Source: Simplicillium sp. C3G150-2 | Lineage: Eukaryota > Ascomycota > Sordariomycetes > Hypocreales > Cordycipitaceae | NCBI GenBank assembly: GCA_022702485.1 | Contig: JAJIYY010000006.1 | Span: 2,108,001 to 2,172,000, forward strand | Reading direction: 5' to 3' | Length of the DNA: 64,000 bases | Shown: positions 44,946-55,760 of the stretch, piece after piece | How positions within the stretch are numbered: position 1 is the stretch's first letter | Layout: each line of letters opens with the position of its first letter | The notes under the pieces: generated by a model | The model's input: the letters and a program-made list of their open reading frames with translations, nothing else | The model's database searches: none | What the model was told of the DNA's origin: nothing | Position numbers and translations under genes: made by a program

Positions 44946-45974
44946 ATGCTATTCAATCCGCTAGCCTTTGCGGCAGTGGCCACTGCCCTCGTGATCATTC
45001 CCGAGGTTTCCGAACACGACGAAAATATCTTCAAAGCACTCCCCATCTACGCAGAGAAGGTCCAAATACCTCAGAGCGCTCTCACGCAAACCGTAAAGGT
45101 CCCCTGTCATGAATGCAACGAATCAAACGCCGAATTAGTCCTGGACTTCGCCATCGCTGACGGGAAGAGGCTGGTCCTCAACGACTTCGAGGTGTACCCC
45201 GACCCTAACCCGTGGAATGGCGACCTGAAGGCGTCGGTGCTTAGTGATGGCCGCGTACAGAATAAGAGACTGGGCTACAGTATTGCTGTGATGCCTGCGG
45301 CTTTGTCGGTGGATGATCACATGGAAACAGTTGCGGTGGATGTTCGCGTGATTGAAGTCGACGAACTTTTTGTAAACGAGGTCCCAACGGTCACCGTTCA
45401 GCTCATTAAGGCCCCAACCGACGAAATTCTTATTGCTTCTGCCACTGCTCCTTCGGAGAAGCCGAAATGTGTCACATTTTCTTGCCGTGTCAAGCAAGCT
45501 CTTGGTGGCATGATGCAGCGAGTCAAGGGACTACAGGGTTGCGGCAAGAAGCACAGCAACCCGAGACCAATTGAGCATGTTGTCCCCGAAGTATATGACG
45601 AGCCCGTGTTTGACCCTGAATGGGTTGAGGACTTTACCCTCGACGGTCCTCCTCCCAGTTGGGACGAGTCCGCTCGTGGCGACTGGACGCAGTTGGTGAA
45701 GAGCGTCGCCGCTCACATCTTCCTTCCTGTCCTCTTGGGAATTACCGCTGGTGTTTTCGTTGCATGGTATGTATTCCGGTTGTTGGTTTATTTGTCAGTG
45801 GCAGGTTCTAACGTTGTCAACAGCTTTACCATGTTTATTGGAACTGTATTTATGCACATTGTACGCCTTGTACGCGGCCCTAGCCGTCGCCAGGCTTGGT
45901 GTGCTGACCGCAAAGCTCGCTCAGAGAGGTCGGCTGAAGAGGAGAAGGCTGCCCTTATGGAAACAGAGGTGTAG
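44946..45974 (+). CDS. Secretory-pathway membrane protein with a CxxC motif, unknown function
   Basis: I see resemblance to a fungal family of unknown function (DUF7728-like), but the name is uncertain. The ATG at 44946 starts a signal-peptide-like segment (MLFNPLAFAAVATALVIIP). A beta-rich domain follows with VKVPCHECNES, LVLNDFEVYPDP and repeated valine-rich strands (VAVDVRVIEV, TVTVQLI). A transmembrane helix (HIFLPVLLGITAGVFVA) sits near residues 259-275. A likely intron, 45767-45823 (GTATGT, TTCTAAC branch, CAACAG), has a length of 57 nt, so both spliced (323 residues) and unspliced (342) forms stay in frame. Spliced, the helix continues into FTMFIGTVFMHIV; the end is charged (RKARSERSAEEEKAALMETE). 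Confidence 0.78.
   Translation: MLFNPLAFAAVATALVIIPEVSEHDENIFKALPIYAEKVQIPQSALTQTVKVPCHECNESNAELVLDFAIADGKRLVLNDFEVYPDPNPWNGDLKASVLSDGRVQNKRLGYSIAVMPAALSVDDHMETVAVDVRVIEVDELFVNEVPTVTVQLIKAPTDEILIASATAPSEKPKCVTFSCRVKQALGGMMQRVKGLQGCGKKHSNPRPIEHVVPEVYDEPVFDPEWVEDFTLDGPPPSWDESARGDWTQLVKSVAAHIFLPVLLGITAGVFVAWYVFRLLVYLSVAGSNVVNSFTMFIGTVFMHIVRLVRGPSRRQAWCADRKARSERSAEEEKAALMETEV
45767..45823 (+). other. 57-nt intron divisible by three, retention would stay in frame
   Basis: A canonical GTATGT donor, TTCTAAC branch and CAACAG acceptor lie inside an open frame. If retained it adds 19 mostly hydrophobic residues (beginning YVFRLLVYLSVAG) next to the membrane helix. Confidence 0.65.
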
Positions 45975-47049
45975 AGTCCTTCGATGCTGGTTTGAAAGTG
46001 ATGTCCGACCGTGGGTTGGATTTTTGAGAGTGGGATCAAGACCTTGGTTTGGTTAAAGAGTGATTACATGTGTACACTTAGCTTGGATTGCAAAAGATGG
46101 CGTTTTTTATTTGGCGGGTCGATCGACAGGCAGTCGATTGACCACATATGGTTTTTTTGCCGGCGGGTGATTTGTATCGCCAGATGCTGGGGCCGACGGC
46201 TTAGATACGTTCCTTATTTTACGATGATACCATTTCACTACCTGATTTTCTCTGACTTTTGACTTTTGACTCGAACATTTGGTGTGACGACTCTTTGCCG
46301 TGACTTTTGTAGATTCTTTGTCTCATTATCTGATTACTGGCCAGGGTTTGGGAGATTAGGTATGGGACTAGTTGGAGATGCAGTAGTAAGACGGCAGCGT
46401 CGCAACGAGGAGGTACAGGGCTGTATTACCCAACCCAGGACGTGCAGACCATAACTTAGTGTATTATGCCAAGCAGCAGCGCTACTACCAAGGCAGCTTT
46501 AGGGGCAGAGCGAGTACGAACTACTGTTTGTTGCGTGCTAAGGCCTGCTAGGGGGGAGGTGACCTTGTGACTGGGGAGGTGACGCTGCAGAGTGAGTAAT
46601 CGATGTACTAAGATGAGATGAAGGATGCGAAGAATGCGGAGTTGAGACTTGCCGTGGACTTTGCGGCTTAGGTGCATGTACCGGGCCGGAGAAGGATGCT
46701 AAACTCCATGCGGTGAGACCAGAGCTTGGGGGAGAAAGGGATATTTGCCTGGTGGTATTTTTGGGGGGCCAGCTGCTTTTTTTTTTTAGTGGAAAGAAAG
46801 GATAGCGAGGCTGGTCGATATTACGAATAGATACTGGGCTTGACTCGACGGGAAATTTCAGTCGGCACATCCATCCATCACGACTTGCCAGCGCTAGGCC
46901 GCTGTGGGTGCAGGCGGTAACTTGGGGTTGTGGGTGGTGGTACAGGGCGTTGTGTCGTACCCCATCCTTCAGTAATCTGCTGACTCTGTCTATATTTAAG
47001 TGTGGTCTGGGCCAACTTTATTTGAACTCTTGCTGATTTTGTTTCTAAA

Positions 47050-47081
<32 letters not shown>

Positions 47082-47120
47082 ACTGTTTATTTTTATTCTT
47101 TATTTTATTATTTGTCGAAT
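45975..47120. other. Intergenic, about 1.1 kb
   Basis: No supported gene. Minus-strand frames at 46456-46870 lack features. A TGCTGT hexamer run (47051-47080) lies in the leader of the mutarotase-like gene. Confidence 0.5.
47051..47083. repeat. (TGCTGT)n microsatellite in a 5' leader
   Basis: About five copies of TGCTGT, ending some 40 bases before the start codon of the mutarotase-like gene; likely transcribed in its 5' UTR. Confidence 0.8.
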
Positions 47121-47699
47121 ATGTGGCAGCCAAATTATACTCCTCCTGCTCTGTGGCAACCTCCCTCGCCAACCGGTTCGTCCCCTCGCACCCCGACGTC
47201 CGAGGGCGGAACTCCGACTAAACAGCGAGTGATTGGACGAAGATTCGGACAGGTGATTCGGCTCAAGAAGGAGTGCTTGGAGGAATATAAGACGTTGCAT
47301 GCGAAAGCGTGGCCGGAGGTGTTGAAGCAGATTAAGGATTGTAACATTGAGGACTGTAAGTACGGCACTGGGTGAGATGGGGGAGTGAGATGGGGGAGTG
47401 GGAGTGAGAGTGGGAGTGGAACTGAAGAAGTTGTTGAGATTGGTTGAGTGCTAATGCGTGCTTTGGTGATAGATGCAATCTGGTACGATGATGCCTCGGG
47501 CATGTTATTCTCATCATTCAAATACTACGGATGGGACTACTCTGGCGACATGGAGCGCATGGCGGAGAACCCCAAAGTCCGGGAGTGGTGGAAGATTACT
47601 GATGCCATGCAGGAGAGTTTGGTGGAGGGTGCGACGAGTTCGGAGGATGGTGCGCCGGGGTGGTGGAAGCCGGTGGAGGAGGTTTTCTACACAAACTAA
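47121..47699 (+). CDS. L-rhamnose mutarotase-like protein
   Basis: Members interconvert sugar anomers using a small ferredoxin-like alpha/beta dimer. Exon 1 (47121-47355) and exon 2 (47473-47699) give 153 residues. A Pro/Thr/Ser-rich N-terminal extension of about 38 residues precedes the domain: RRFGQVIRLKKECLEEYKTL, HAKAWPEVLKQIKDCNIEDY. After the intron come AIWYDDASGMLFSSFKYYGW, then DMERMAENPKVREWWKIT and WWKPVEEVFYTN. The His in LHAKAWPEV, the Tyr-Lys region and the double Trp match the family's active-site pattern. The preceding open frame begins with TTG, so the ATG at 47121 is used. The true sugar substrate in fungi is not known. Confidence 0.9.
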
Positions 47700-48370
47700 T
47701 GTGGTTTGTTGCAAATTATGATGATGATCTCGGCAATATTTTTGGTCCGGCATGGTTGATGGGATTTTTCTTTTATTTTGGTTCATGCGATGCGACGTTG
47801 CGTGCGTTTTTGGCTTGCTGTTTTTTGGGGGGCGGCTTACCCTGTAGCGTTTGGCGATTTTCCAGCGGCCACGAATAGCTTAATGAGTGTACATTTTATA
47901 TGAATTGTTACTTGGAAATATTACTTGGAAATATGAAATGGTGTGGATTTGTGTATTATTGACGTGGCGACGTAGTTTTTAATCGTTTTGATTACTATTG
48001 CTCAGATGAAGTCGTAGAGTTGAGCTGGTGTGGTATTCAAAAATGTTCTGATGAACGGTTGGTACATGTCACAAGATAGCTGTTATGTAGAACTAATCAC
48101 ACACGGGAACTCATACTGGGCTACACTTATGTTTCATATATTATCTCTTAATTGTTTGCCTTTTTTTATACAATGTAGGGGAATCCTTCCAGGAATGAGC
48201 CTACATGGCAGTTGTCTAATGCCAGATAGGCAGCAGACACCACCACCGCATGAAGAAAGTGTTGAAATACAGAAAAAAAGTGCACAAGTCTCCATTATTG
48301 TCAGACATCAAGTTGTTTTGTCTCATAACAATAGTGTGCCGAGTTTAATGCCATCCTGACCTGCAAAGCC
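47700..48370. other. Convergent 3' region, about 0.67 kb
   Basis: Between the ends of the mutarotase-like gene (plus) and a cysteine-rich gene (minus). It contains duplicated TTACTTGGAAATAT (47907-47934). No gene is seen. Confidence 0.5.
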
Positions 48371-48604
48371 TCAACAGGCAACGCCGTCGCAAGGATACAA
48401 GCAGGTCCCAGCAGGGAACGGAGGACCAGGCACACACGCCATGGGCTTTTGCACGCCGCTTCCCGATGAGCAGCAGTCGTCGTTCCACCAGAAGTTTCCA
48501 CAGGACTCGCCGTGGGCCTTGCAAGAGCGAGCAAACAGTCCGGATTCGAAGGGGGTGGCTAGAGCAGTGCCAAAGAGAAGTAACGTGGCGGTATAGGGCT
48601 TCAT
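48371..48604 (-). CDS. Small secreted cysteine-rich protein A (77 residues)
   Basis: A single exon. The signal peptide (MKPYTATLLLFGTALA) is followed by a short pro-like segment ending FAR, then a mature part of about 50 residues with eight Cys: SCKAHGESC, WNDDCC, MACVP, GTCLYPC and GVAC. The C-x6-C...CC...C...C arrangement resembles knottin-type disulfide cores found in fungal effectors and defence-type peptides. No family is firmly recognised and no activity is claimed. A second small cysteine-rich gene lies divergently 662 bp away, so the two may be related in origin or regulation. Confidence 0.72.
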   Translation of the reverse strand: MKPYTATLLLFGTALATPFESGLFARSCKAHGESCGNFWWNDDCCSSGSGVQKPMACVPGPPFPAGTCLYPCDGVAC

Positions 48605-49266
48605 GACTGTAGGTTGGAGCGTGGGCGGTAAAATGATTGATACAGTAGCCTTTAAGAAGGATTCAATTTCAGGGTGGGAATAGAAAGAGTTGAAATGACA
48701 CTTTTCGCTGGTGATGTGTGCACCTGTGACGCTGTAGTAGCAGGAGAAATTTGGATAACTTGGACCGGCGAAGTTTGTAGCCCCAACACTAGTCTTATAT
48801 TGCGAAGCGAAGACTCGTTCACTTCCTGTTATAAATGATCATCGGTATATCGCAGTATTTACCAAATGCAGCGGTTGAGACATTCACGGAATCTGCCTCG
48901 TCACCCCGGCCAAAGAAAGTAATGAGCCCTCAAATCTTCAGTGATGGAAAGATCAGCTGAAGGAATGGAGTAGCTGAATTACACTTTTGGAAATACAGCG
49001 GAGATAGGGCGATCAATCAACCTTGATTATCTCAAAATGGACAATTGTCTTGCTCTGCCTACGCAGTGGTTACTCTTTTCAGTCTCACAGCCTCAAATGC
49101 CAACTCCACAGCCAGGGTTCGCTGCAAACAGTACATCCGTCAATGACGTCTCTATTGTAAAGTGTCGGACTATATTTAAGTCTTTAAAGTCACCGGAGCT
49201 TTGTAACTTAAAAAGTGTTGTTCACCCAAAAGGCAAGGACTTTACACTGAGAATCTTTTCTGAAAA
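48605..49266. other. Divergent promoter of two cysteine-rich protein genes
   Basis: A 662-bp region between the start codons of the two small secreted protein genes. No coding sequence is seen; a minus-strand frame overlapping the plus gene is rejected. Confidence 0.5.
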
Positions 49267-49565
49267 ATGCACATCCACGTACTGCTTGCGACGGTTTTGG
49301 TGGGCTTTGCAGTTGCTGAGCCGATTGCAGGTATACTTGAAAAGCGGAGGGTACGACCCAATTGCCCAATGGGCCCAGGAAATATTGGAAGCTATTGTGA
49401 TGGCTGCACGCCTGATGAGGGATGTGTTGAGAACTGCTGTCCTGGCTTGATTTGCTTTAAGCGATATGCTGGCCAGCCTGCGGTAGGTGGCGAGGGGACA
49501 CGGCTTTGATGTAGAAATATGCGACACAGACGCTAATGTATTGATGATTTTAGGTTTGTCGATAG
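49267..49565 (+). CDS. Small secreted cysteine-rich protein B (75 residues) with a four-codon last exon
   Basis: Exon 1 (49267-49482) encodes a signal peptide (MHIHVLLATVLVGFAVA), a KR processing-like site (ILEKRR) and seven Cys (NCPMG, YCDGC, GCVENCC, LICF). A GTAGGT donor at 49483 and a TTTTAG acceptor at 49553 add a last exon of GTT-TGT-CGA-stop, i.e. Val-Cys-Arg. This supplies an eighth Cys, which makes an even set for four disulfides. Without splicing the frame runs on for VGGEGTRL and stops with seven Cys. The even Cys count favours the spliced model. Function unknown; a knottin-like fold is inference. Confidence 0.68.
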
Positions 49566-52500
49566 ACATGTCAACAGTTGGGTTTTTTTTCGTGGGATGG
49601 GTTGTTATCGAGACGGAAGATGGCGGATATGTGTGTCTTTTAGTTTTAGACCTACCCGTGCCTGTTGCAGCGAATAAATTGTCATTAATTCCACTCGCGA
49701 TTGTAGATGGTCGTTTTACAAAAAAAGAAATCTATCTTTACAGAATTCTCATTTCCAGACGGATCGCTTACATCGCTGATTCAGGTTGGTTTGGAACCAC
49801 TTCCCACTCGCGACACGGGAATGTGCTACCAGCCCAGTCTGGTTTTGTCTGAAAACGGCAAAACAGCCACTCGACACTAGAATGGAATTAAAATAGAAAA
49901 GCTCGTGGTTTGAGCGACATTGACGCCGCTGCAAGACATCCGGGCCAGATGGCATAATGTGGTCCAAACACGACGTCAATGCCTAATGCGAACTGTATGA
50001 CTGTGTCTCCAACATCTGGTGTTTGTGCTGCCTCTACGTCGCTCATGCGTAACATACACAGATATACAGGTGGCCATGCGCCATGACTGCAGGCAGCAAT
50101 AGTGTAAGCTCGTATTGGGTGCAGGAAGTTGGCCAGAGCAAGAAATTTCTTGGACAGATATGCAGCAGGACGCAGTTGAGCCTTGTGTGCGATGGATGGA
50201 TTCAATGCAAGATGGACGGAATGGCTCGGCAAGATGCAGGGGCAGAGGCAGAGGCAGAGGCAGAAGTCAGAAAAATGGAGGACGAGCGCATGCAAGGTTC
50301 ATGGGATATGGGAAAAAAAGCAATTGTTTGTATCTTGGTCGTCTGGTAGGGTGGTATTGTCGGCACTTGTTTCATGAGCGAGCCAGCGCTGACTGCGGTG
50401 CCCGGGCAAGTCCACAGTAATGAAATCAATTTAGATCCCTGGATGGTTGTAACGGTTGTGACGGATATATTGTCGGCTCCAGTAAATAATTTACTTCCTT
50501 GTCGTGAATCACAGAATTTATGGCGACAATTAGGAGCAGCCGTTGAGAATAGGAAGGCCACAAAGAGAGAGTGCGAGAGACGGAGGGCACAGGGCATGGT
50601 TGTTTTTGGTCTGGTCAGGGGTACTGCGCGCCACAGGCTCCACTGTAGCACTGGACGGCCCCCGATTACAGGCCCACGCGTGCCTTTTTACTGGAGGGAC
50701 GCTGCAGGAACCAGGCGCTAGCGTTTGACCTCAAACGGCTGGTTCAGCAGCTGCCAGGGGTGATTGGTTGAGTTGGACAAGAGGATGGGATAAGGAGAAA
50801 CAGGATGCAGATGGCAGCAAGGGGGACACACACACATCGCAGAAGAGGTCTTGCCGGTATTTTTTCTTTTGGCAGTCGATGTGTTTGGTGTTCACCGACT
50901 TCAATCGCATGATGGGCGACCAAAAGAAGAAAAGAAGATGCTGCAGCGGGGGCGGATGCTGTGCAGAATGACTGCAGGGATGATGAGGCGTGGTCCGAGC
51001 TCACTGCACCGCATCGAGTGAAGAGCACTACAGTACAGTACTGCACGGGCAGCAATAATACATGGGCATGTACGGTGTATTGGCAATAGGAGGGCTCAAG
51101 AGAAATAAATCATGGTGCATTTGGGTGGCATGGCACTAAAACAGCGGCCCTTGATCCTGGCCAGTGAAAACGCAAAATAGGGACCTTTATTGTGTCATTG
51201 TTCAATCCTCAAAGAGTTGTGTGTGGAGAAGCCATTTGTTTATGGCTGGCTGGAACAATCAAGGAACTCTCGGCCAAGTAATCAAGAAAGCAAAAGAGCC
51301 CCAAAAAAGAAAAGAAAGGATTGCATTCCCTGCTTTAACCCCCCGATCCGACGCTTGCTGGATCGTTGCTCTCACTGCATTTGGACTGGGACCTGGACTC
51401 GGGACCTGCATTGGCCAATGGCCCTGGAGCCACTTGTTTCTCGCATAACCCATGTCATCCATGCCCATGCTTGCCCATGCCCTCCTAGTTTACAGAAATG
51501 GAACCCCAATGCAGCCAATAGGCCGTTATACCCTGTCAGTCTGCTCAGGCTGTGACCGTTAGCATTGTCCTGCGCCGCCCACTGACCACTGAGGTGCTGT
51601 TGTTGTGACAAAGAGGCTGTAAGCCGCTTTTCCTGCGACAAGGCCTTTCTTCTTTCTCGGGGGTGACAGGCCCCATTCGCACTCCTTCATTTTTAATTCG
51701 TCTTTTTTTATTTTTATTTTTTTTACTCTGGTCTATTTTTTTTTATCCTAGTCACTTCATTAGTTTTCCCAATCGGCTGGTGAGACCAAAAAACACCGCA
51801 GCAGAAGAGAGGGGGTTTCCGCCAACCAACTGCCCGTTGCTGCCACACTCTCACTCTACGCAACAAACGGCGCCTTCTCTTCTTTCCTCTTCTTTCTCCT
51901 CTCCTCCTCCTCTCCTCCTCTCCTTTGCACCTTCCACCCACGCCGATCCATTCGTTTCTTTCTGATTGTTGATTTTTGATTTCGCGGCTGATCCGCCCTT
52001 TCTCTCTTTTTTCTTGTTTTCTTCTCAGAACCAGACGACTCTTGTCCGTTTGTTCTGACTTTGGCTCGACGCCAGTTTATCACTCCTGCTCGCCTGTGCG
52101 CCTTTTCGTAGCGTTTAGATCAACGCAACCCCCTTCCTTTCGTTTTTGTTATCATATTTGTACTTTCCAGGCTGGAAACCTCGTTATCTGTACTTTCCAT
52201 TCTCAACATCAGCTGGACAGTTTCGCGAATCTGCACCAACAAGTATCTATAGGCCCAAATACCGCCATCCCAAAGGTACGACTCCAACTACAACACCCCC
52301 CCACCGCTGGCCGCAATGCTGGATGGCGCACCCCGTCCTTCCTCGGCCTGAACTTATTCGATAGCCATTTGGACCGTGCGGAATTGAATGGCTGCGAATT
52401 ATTCCGCAGTGCAACTCTACTAACACATGCGAAAAAGCTTCGTTACCAGGTCTAGAATCCCTCCCGTTGGTGGAGCAGATTATCTGAAACACAGGACGCA

Positions 52501-52937
52501 ACATCGAGTCGGCCCTGTCACAGCCCCGTGTAAACCGACTGATGCAACTCTAAATTGCCTGCAGAGTATAGGTGCGTCCAAACATGAGCGGCATTTGTGC
52601 GTAAATTGGCTAACTTTCACAAAGGACCATCTTGTGTCTTCTAAACTGCTTCAGACAAACTACGCAGCAGCGAATCATCAACCGATCAAGCAAAAACTTG
52701 TGACCTTGCGACATCAAACACTCTCGTTGTGTGATGCGCTTGCGGCAACACACAACCTGTACTACCAAAAACAGCGAGAGGTATTAAAATATCTATCGCA
52801 AGTATCAGCGATTGTCCTGGACGCAATCGTCCTGCATATACGAACTGCACTTACACGGCCACATTGTCGCCTCTGCACAACAGCATTAACAGCCAGTCCT
52901 CATCCGATCCGACCAACACTGCAGCCACAGAGACCCG
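49566..52937. other. Long spacer, about 3.4 kb
   Basis: I find no convincing gene. A GGCAGA hexamer run lies at 50239-50266. The last kilobase (51660-52937) is strongly CT-rich on the plus strand at first, then resembles a long transcribed leader of the EGF-containing gene. Overlapping frames on both strands (for example 49888-50295 minus and 52427-53053 plus) lack domains. Confidence 0.45.
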
Positions 52938-55304
52938 ATGAGTCAATCTTACAATGGAGAGAGCATGGACCAGCGACCAGTAACACCAGGATCTGTCAAG
53001 CGCGCCAGGGAGAGAGCAGAGGCTGGTGGCTTCAACCAACAAGGCTTTGGTAATGCGACTTCTAGTGGTGGTCGACCTCCAGCCAACCGTGGGCTAGGAG
53101 TAAGCAATGCACGGAACGGTCCGGTCATTTCACGTCCAACTCGAGTTCCCCAGTGGCCACTACCTAGCACCTTGAAATCGCCATCGAGAGTCGCCGATTC
53201 AGAGCAGTACCGATCACCGCCTGGCCAGGCACCTAGACGGCCCGCTCGTCCCAGTAGGATACCTTCCATGGTTGACCAAGCCCGTCTTCAAGAACCCACG
53301 CCTTTGTTTGTTGCTCCTGTCCGAACAGCTGACAACTCATGGAGCGCGAATGGAAATGGTCCCTTCGCAGATGCTCATGCTGCAGAAGATGCAGTACCAG
53401 TCGGAACCATTTCCGAGATTCCAAATGCACGGGAGACACCTACGACGATGCCAAGAAGAGGTAACACACAACCACCGCCAGTGTCCTTTCGCAGCAGACC
53501 AGGTCCTCCATCCTCCTTTTATTCACACACATCCTTCACCTCCCCCATCATTGAGGAAAGCCCCCAAACTCGCTCGCCGAGATCGATTGCCTCTAGCGCT
53601 GCCATGCCAGCGGCTTGGGGAGCGGGCATGCGTGATCTGACACCCAAGTACGAGGATGCATTCTACGAGGAGTCGATATCCGACGCCAGCAGAGACTCCT
53701 TTCACGACGAATACGGAGACCAGAGCCAGCTGGTTTCAGCCGACGGCCCGAAAGGACGAAAGACTCCTGAACCACTCGACCGTGGACGAACAACCTTTCC
53801 TTATCCCACTTCTGCAAGTGCCATGGACACAACAACAAGCTCCGCATATACCATGACCAGCTCACAGCAAACTCCAGAGACGACTCTAGGAGCGACCACT
53901 TACAATTCCAACGGTGTACAAAGAGGCTTCGCCGCTGACTCGAATGAAGACGTTGAAGGATTCCGACAAGGTGCCGGATCACCCACACCATTTGGCCCTC
54001 CTCCAGTTGTTCGACGCCCACCCAAGCTGGATATTGATGCAGTCCGAAATGCCGAGGCCAGAGGTAGTCTCACCAGCTTACCTGACTTGATCCGCCGGGC
54101 AACCCGCCTGGCTTCCATGATCGAGAGGGGCAAGCGACCGGCCAGCAGAATGGATGATCTCACTGAATTCTTTTATGAAAAGAATGACGCTGCTGCAGCC
54201 GACAGAAGCCGGGCCCTTGCTGCCAACCGACCACAATCCGGTTTCTCCGATATGCTTGCTGCGTTCCCTCCTCCAGTTCATACCCCTCGAGGTAACGGCC
54301 CAAACAGGGCTTCCTGGCTGTTGGATCCTCGCCGTCCTATGACTCCACCAGTGAAACAGAAGAATGGCAAGAAAGCACGGCGTTGTTGCGGATTGCCAAT
54401 CTGGGCTTTCGTGTTGCTGGTGCTCCTAATACTATGTGCTATTGTCGCCGCCATTGTCATCCCACTCGAATTTTTCGTCTTCAAAAACTTGGGAAGTCGT
54501 GGCAACAAGACTTTGACTATCCGAGACTGCCAAAAGCAACTGAGTTGTCTCAATGGTGGTACCAACGTTTTGTCCCAGAATACATGCTCGTGTATTTGCA
54601 CTAGCGGCTTCACTGGCGTGGATTGCAACAAGGCAGGCTCGGTCGGATGCACTACTACCAACTTGGTCTCTCCAAACGGTGCCTCTGAAATTAACGATGT
54701 CACACTTGGCGTCGCTATTCCACGACTCATCGCTGAAGCCAACACCAATTTCTCCCTGGCATTGTCTGGAACGGCAATTTTAGCCAAGTTCAACACTGCA
54801 GACTTGTCATGCATTGCCCAGAATTCTCTTGTCACCTTCAATGGTCATTCTACTCGTGTCGATCAACAAACTCCTCCCAAAGCAACAGAGACTGGAACAC
54901 TCCAAGTCTCTCACCGACGCAATGCAAGACACTCTCATGCTGCAATGGTTGGCCACAGACATCTGCACTTGAGCTCTCCAGAGAGCAGCGACTTGACGAA
55001 TACTGTCCTTGAGACACCTGAAATCATCAAGTCCCGCGTCCACGGGCGCGCTGATGATTCAGGCTTTGTAACTACGGAAAAAGCGCTTGACTTTGCTCGT
55101 GCAGCTGTTCTGTTCGTTCTTCAAGAAGGCAGCCTAGACGAAGCGCAACAAGCTCAAAACTCTCTTCAAGACTTTTTCACCAAGGCTGCAGATCAGTCGG
55201 GACAAAATCGACCAGTTACCAACGACCAGGCAACGAACATCACTATTGGCGGCAACAGAACTGCCAACCTGATTGCCTTTTCGCTTGATCCTGGTTCCAG
55301 CTAA
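52938..55304 (+). CDS. Type II membrane protein with EGF-like domain, 788 residues
   Basis: A single exon. Residues 1-480 are disordered: rich in Pro, Ser, Arg and Gly, with short recurring words (PANRGLG, RPTRVPQWP, SRPGPPSSF) and a helical patch (LPDLIRRATRLASMIERGKR) near 375-395. A basic patch (KKARRCC) precedes one transmembrane helix at about 487-515 (GLPIWAFVLLVLLILCAIVA). Outside follows an EGF-like module, DCQKQLSCLNGGTNVLS then CSCICTSGFTGVDC (about 530-565), and a roughly 220-residue extracellular domain with LGVAIPRLIAEANTNFSLAL. Basic residues before the helix fit a cytosolic N-terminus. Comparable fungal proteins are annotated only as EGF-domain or glycoprotein-like; a cell-surface or wall-sensing role is inference. 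Confidence 0.85.
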   Translation: MSQSYNGESMDQRPVTPGSVKRARERAEAGGFNQQGFGNATSSGGRPPANRGLGVSNARNGPVISRPTRVPQWPLPSTLKSPSRVADSEQYRSPPGQAPRRPARPSRIPSMVDQARLQEPTPLFVAPVRTADNSWSANGNGPFADAHAAEDAVPVGTISEIPNARETPTTMPRRGNTQPPPVSFRSRPGPPSSFYSHTSFTSPIIEESPQTRSPRSIASSAAMPAAWGAGMRDLTPKYEDAFYEESISDASRDSFHDEYGDQSQLVSADGPKGRKTPEPLDRGRTTFPYPTSASAMDTTTSSAYTMTSSQQTPETTLGATTYNSNGVQRGFAADSNEDVEGFRQGAGSPTPFGPPPVVRRPPKLDIDAVRNAEARGSLTSLPDLIRRATRLASMIERGKRPASRMDDLTEFFYEKNDAAAADRSRALAANRPQSGFSDMLAAFPPPVHTPRGNGPNRASWLLDPRRPMTPPVKQKNGKKARRCCGLPIWAFVLLVLLILCAIVAAIVIPLEFFVFKNLGSRGNKTLTIRDCQKQLSCLNGGTNVLSQNTCSCICTSGFTGVDCNKAGSVGCTTTNLVSPNGASEINDVTLGVAIPRLIAEANTNFSLALSGTAILAKFNTADLSCIAQNSLVTFNGHSTRVDQQTPPKATETGTLQVSHRRNARHSHAAMVGHRHLHLSSPESSDLTNTVLETPEIIKSRVHGRADDSGFVTTEKALDFARAAVLFVLQEGSLDEAQQAQNSLQDFFTKAADQSGQNRPVTNDQATNITIGGNRTANLIAFSLDPGSS

Positions 55305-55760
55305 ATATGCCCTGAGGGGTGCAGCTGCAATACTTCTTTTCTTCAATCTGTAAATTAGGGCACCTGGCGTTATTTTGATGCGAGAAGTTTATGCTTCATG
55401 TTGACGTGAGGCGATATCAGACATGACGACGTTGAAATCTTGTATACAACATGCCAATGAGTTGTTATATGATTCTTTGCTTTTTAAGATATGTACTTGC
55501 AAGCTTGGTGGCGAGATTAGCGTCGGCGTTTTAGCTAGAACAATGCAAATATGTCACATTCATCACAGGGTGCAATTGAAGTTTAACATTTGTTTTGTGA
55601 AGGTTTCAGAGACGCATTTGTGGCGAATGAGTTTTGATAAATGGTTTATATACAGATAGTCTAGTTGTCTAGCGCCGCTCATGCCAAAAGAAACGACAGG
55701 CTCTACAGAAGCCATCCAGGTTTTCGAGATGTTTTGTTGTAATTTCGTTGTTGATTTGGT
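55305..55760. other. Convergent 3' region
   Basis: AT-rich spacer between the ends of the EGF-domain gene (plus) and mccB (minus). An 80-codon frame at 55423-55659 has no support. Confidence 0.55.

Noticed and set aside
49888..50295. 135-codon minus-strand frame in the 49.6-52.9 kb spacer
   Set aside because: It runs through a simple GGCAGA repeat (Leu-Cys alternation) and has no recognisable feature.
52427..53053. 208-codon plus-strand frame upstream of and overlapping the EGF-domain gene
   Set aside because: It overlaps the start of a much better gene in another frame and has no signal, domain or codon pattern; likely part of the leader.
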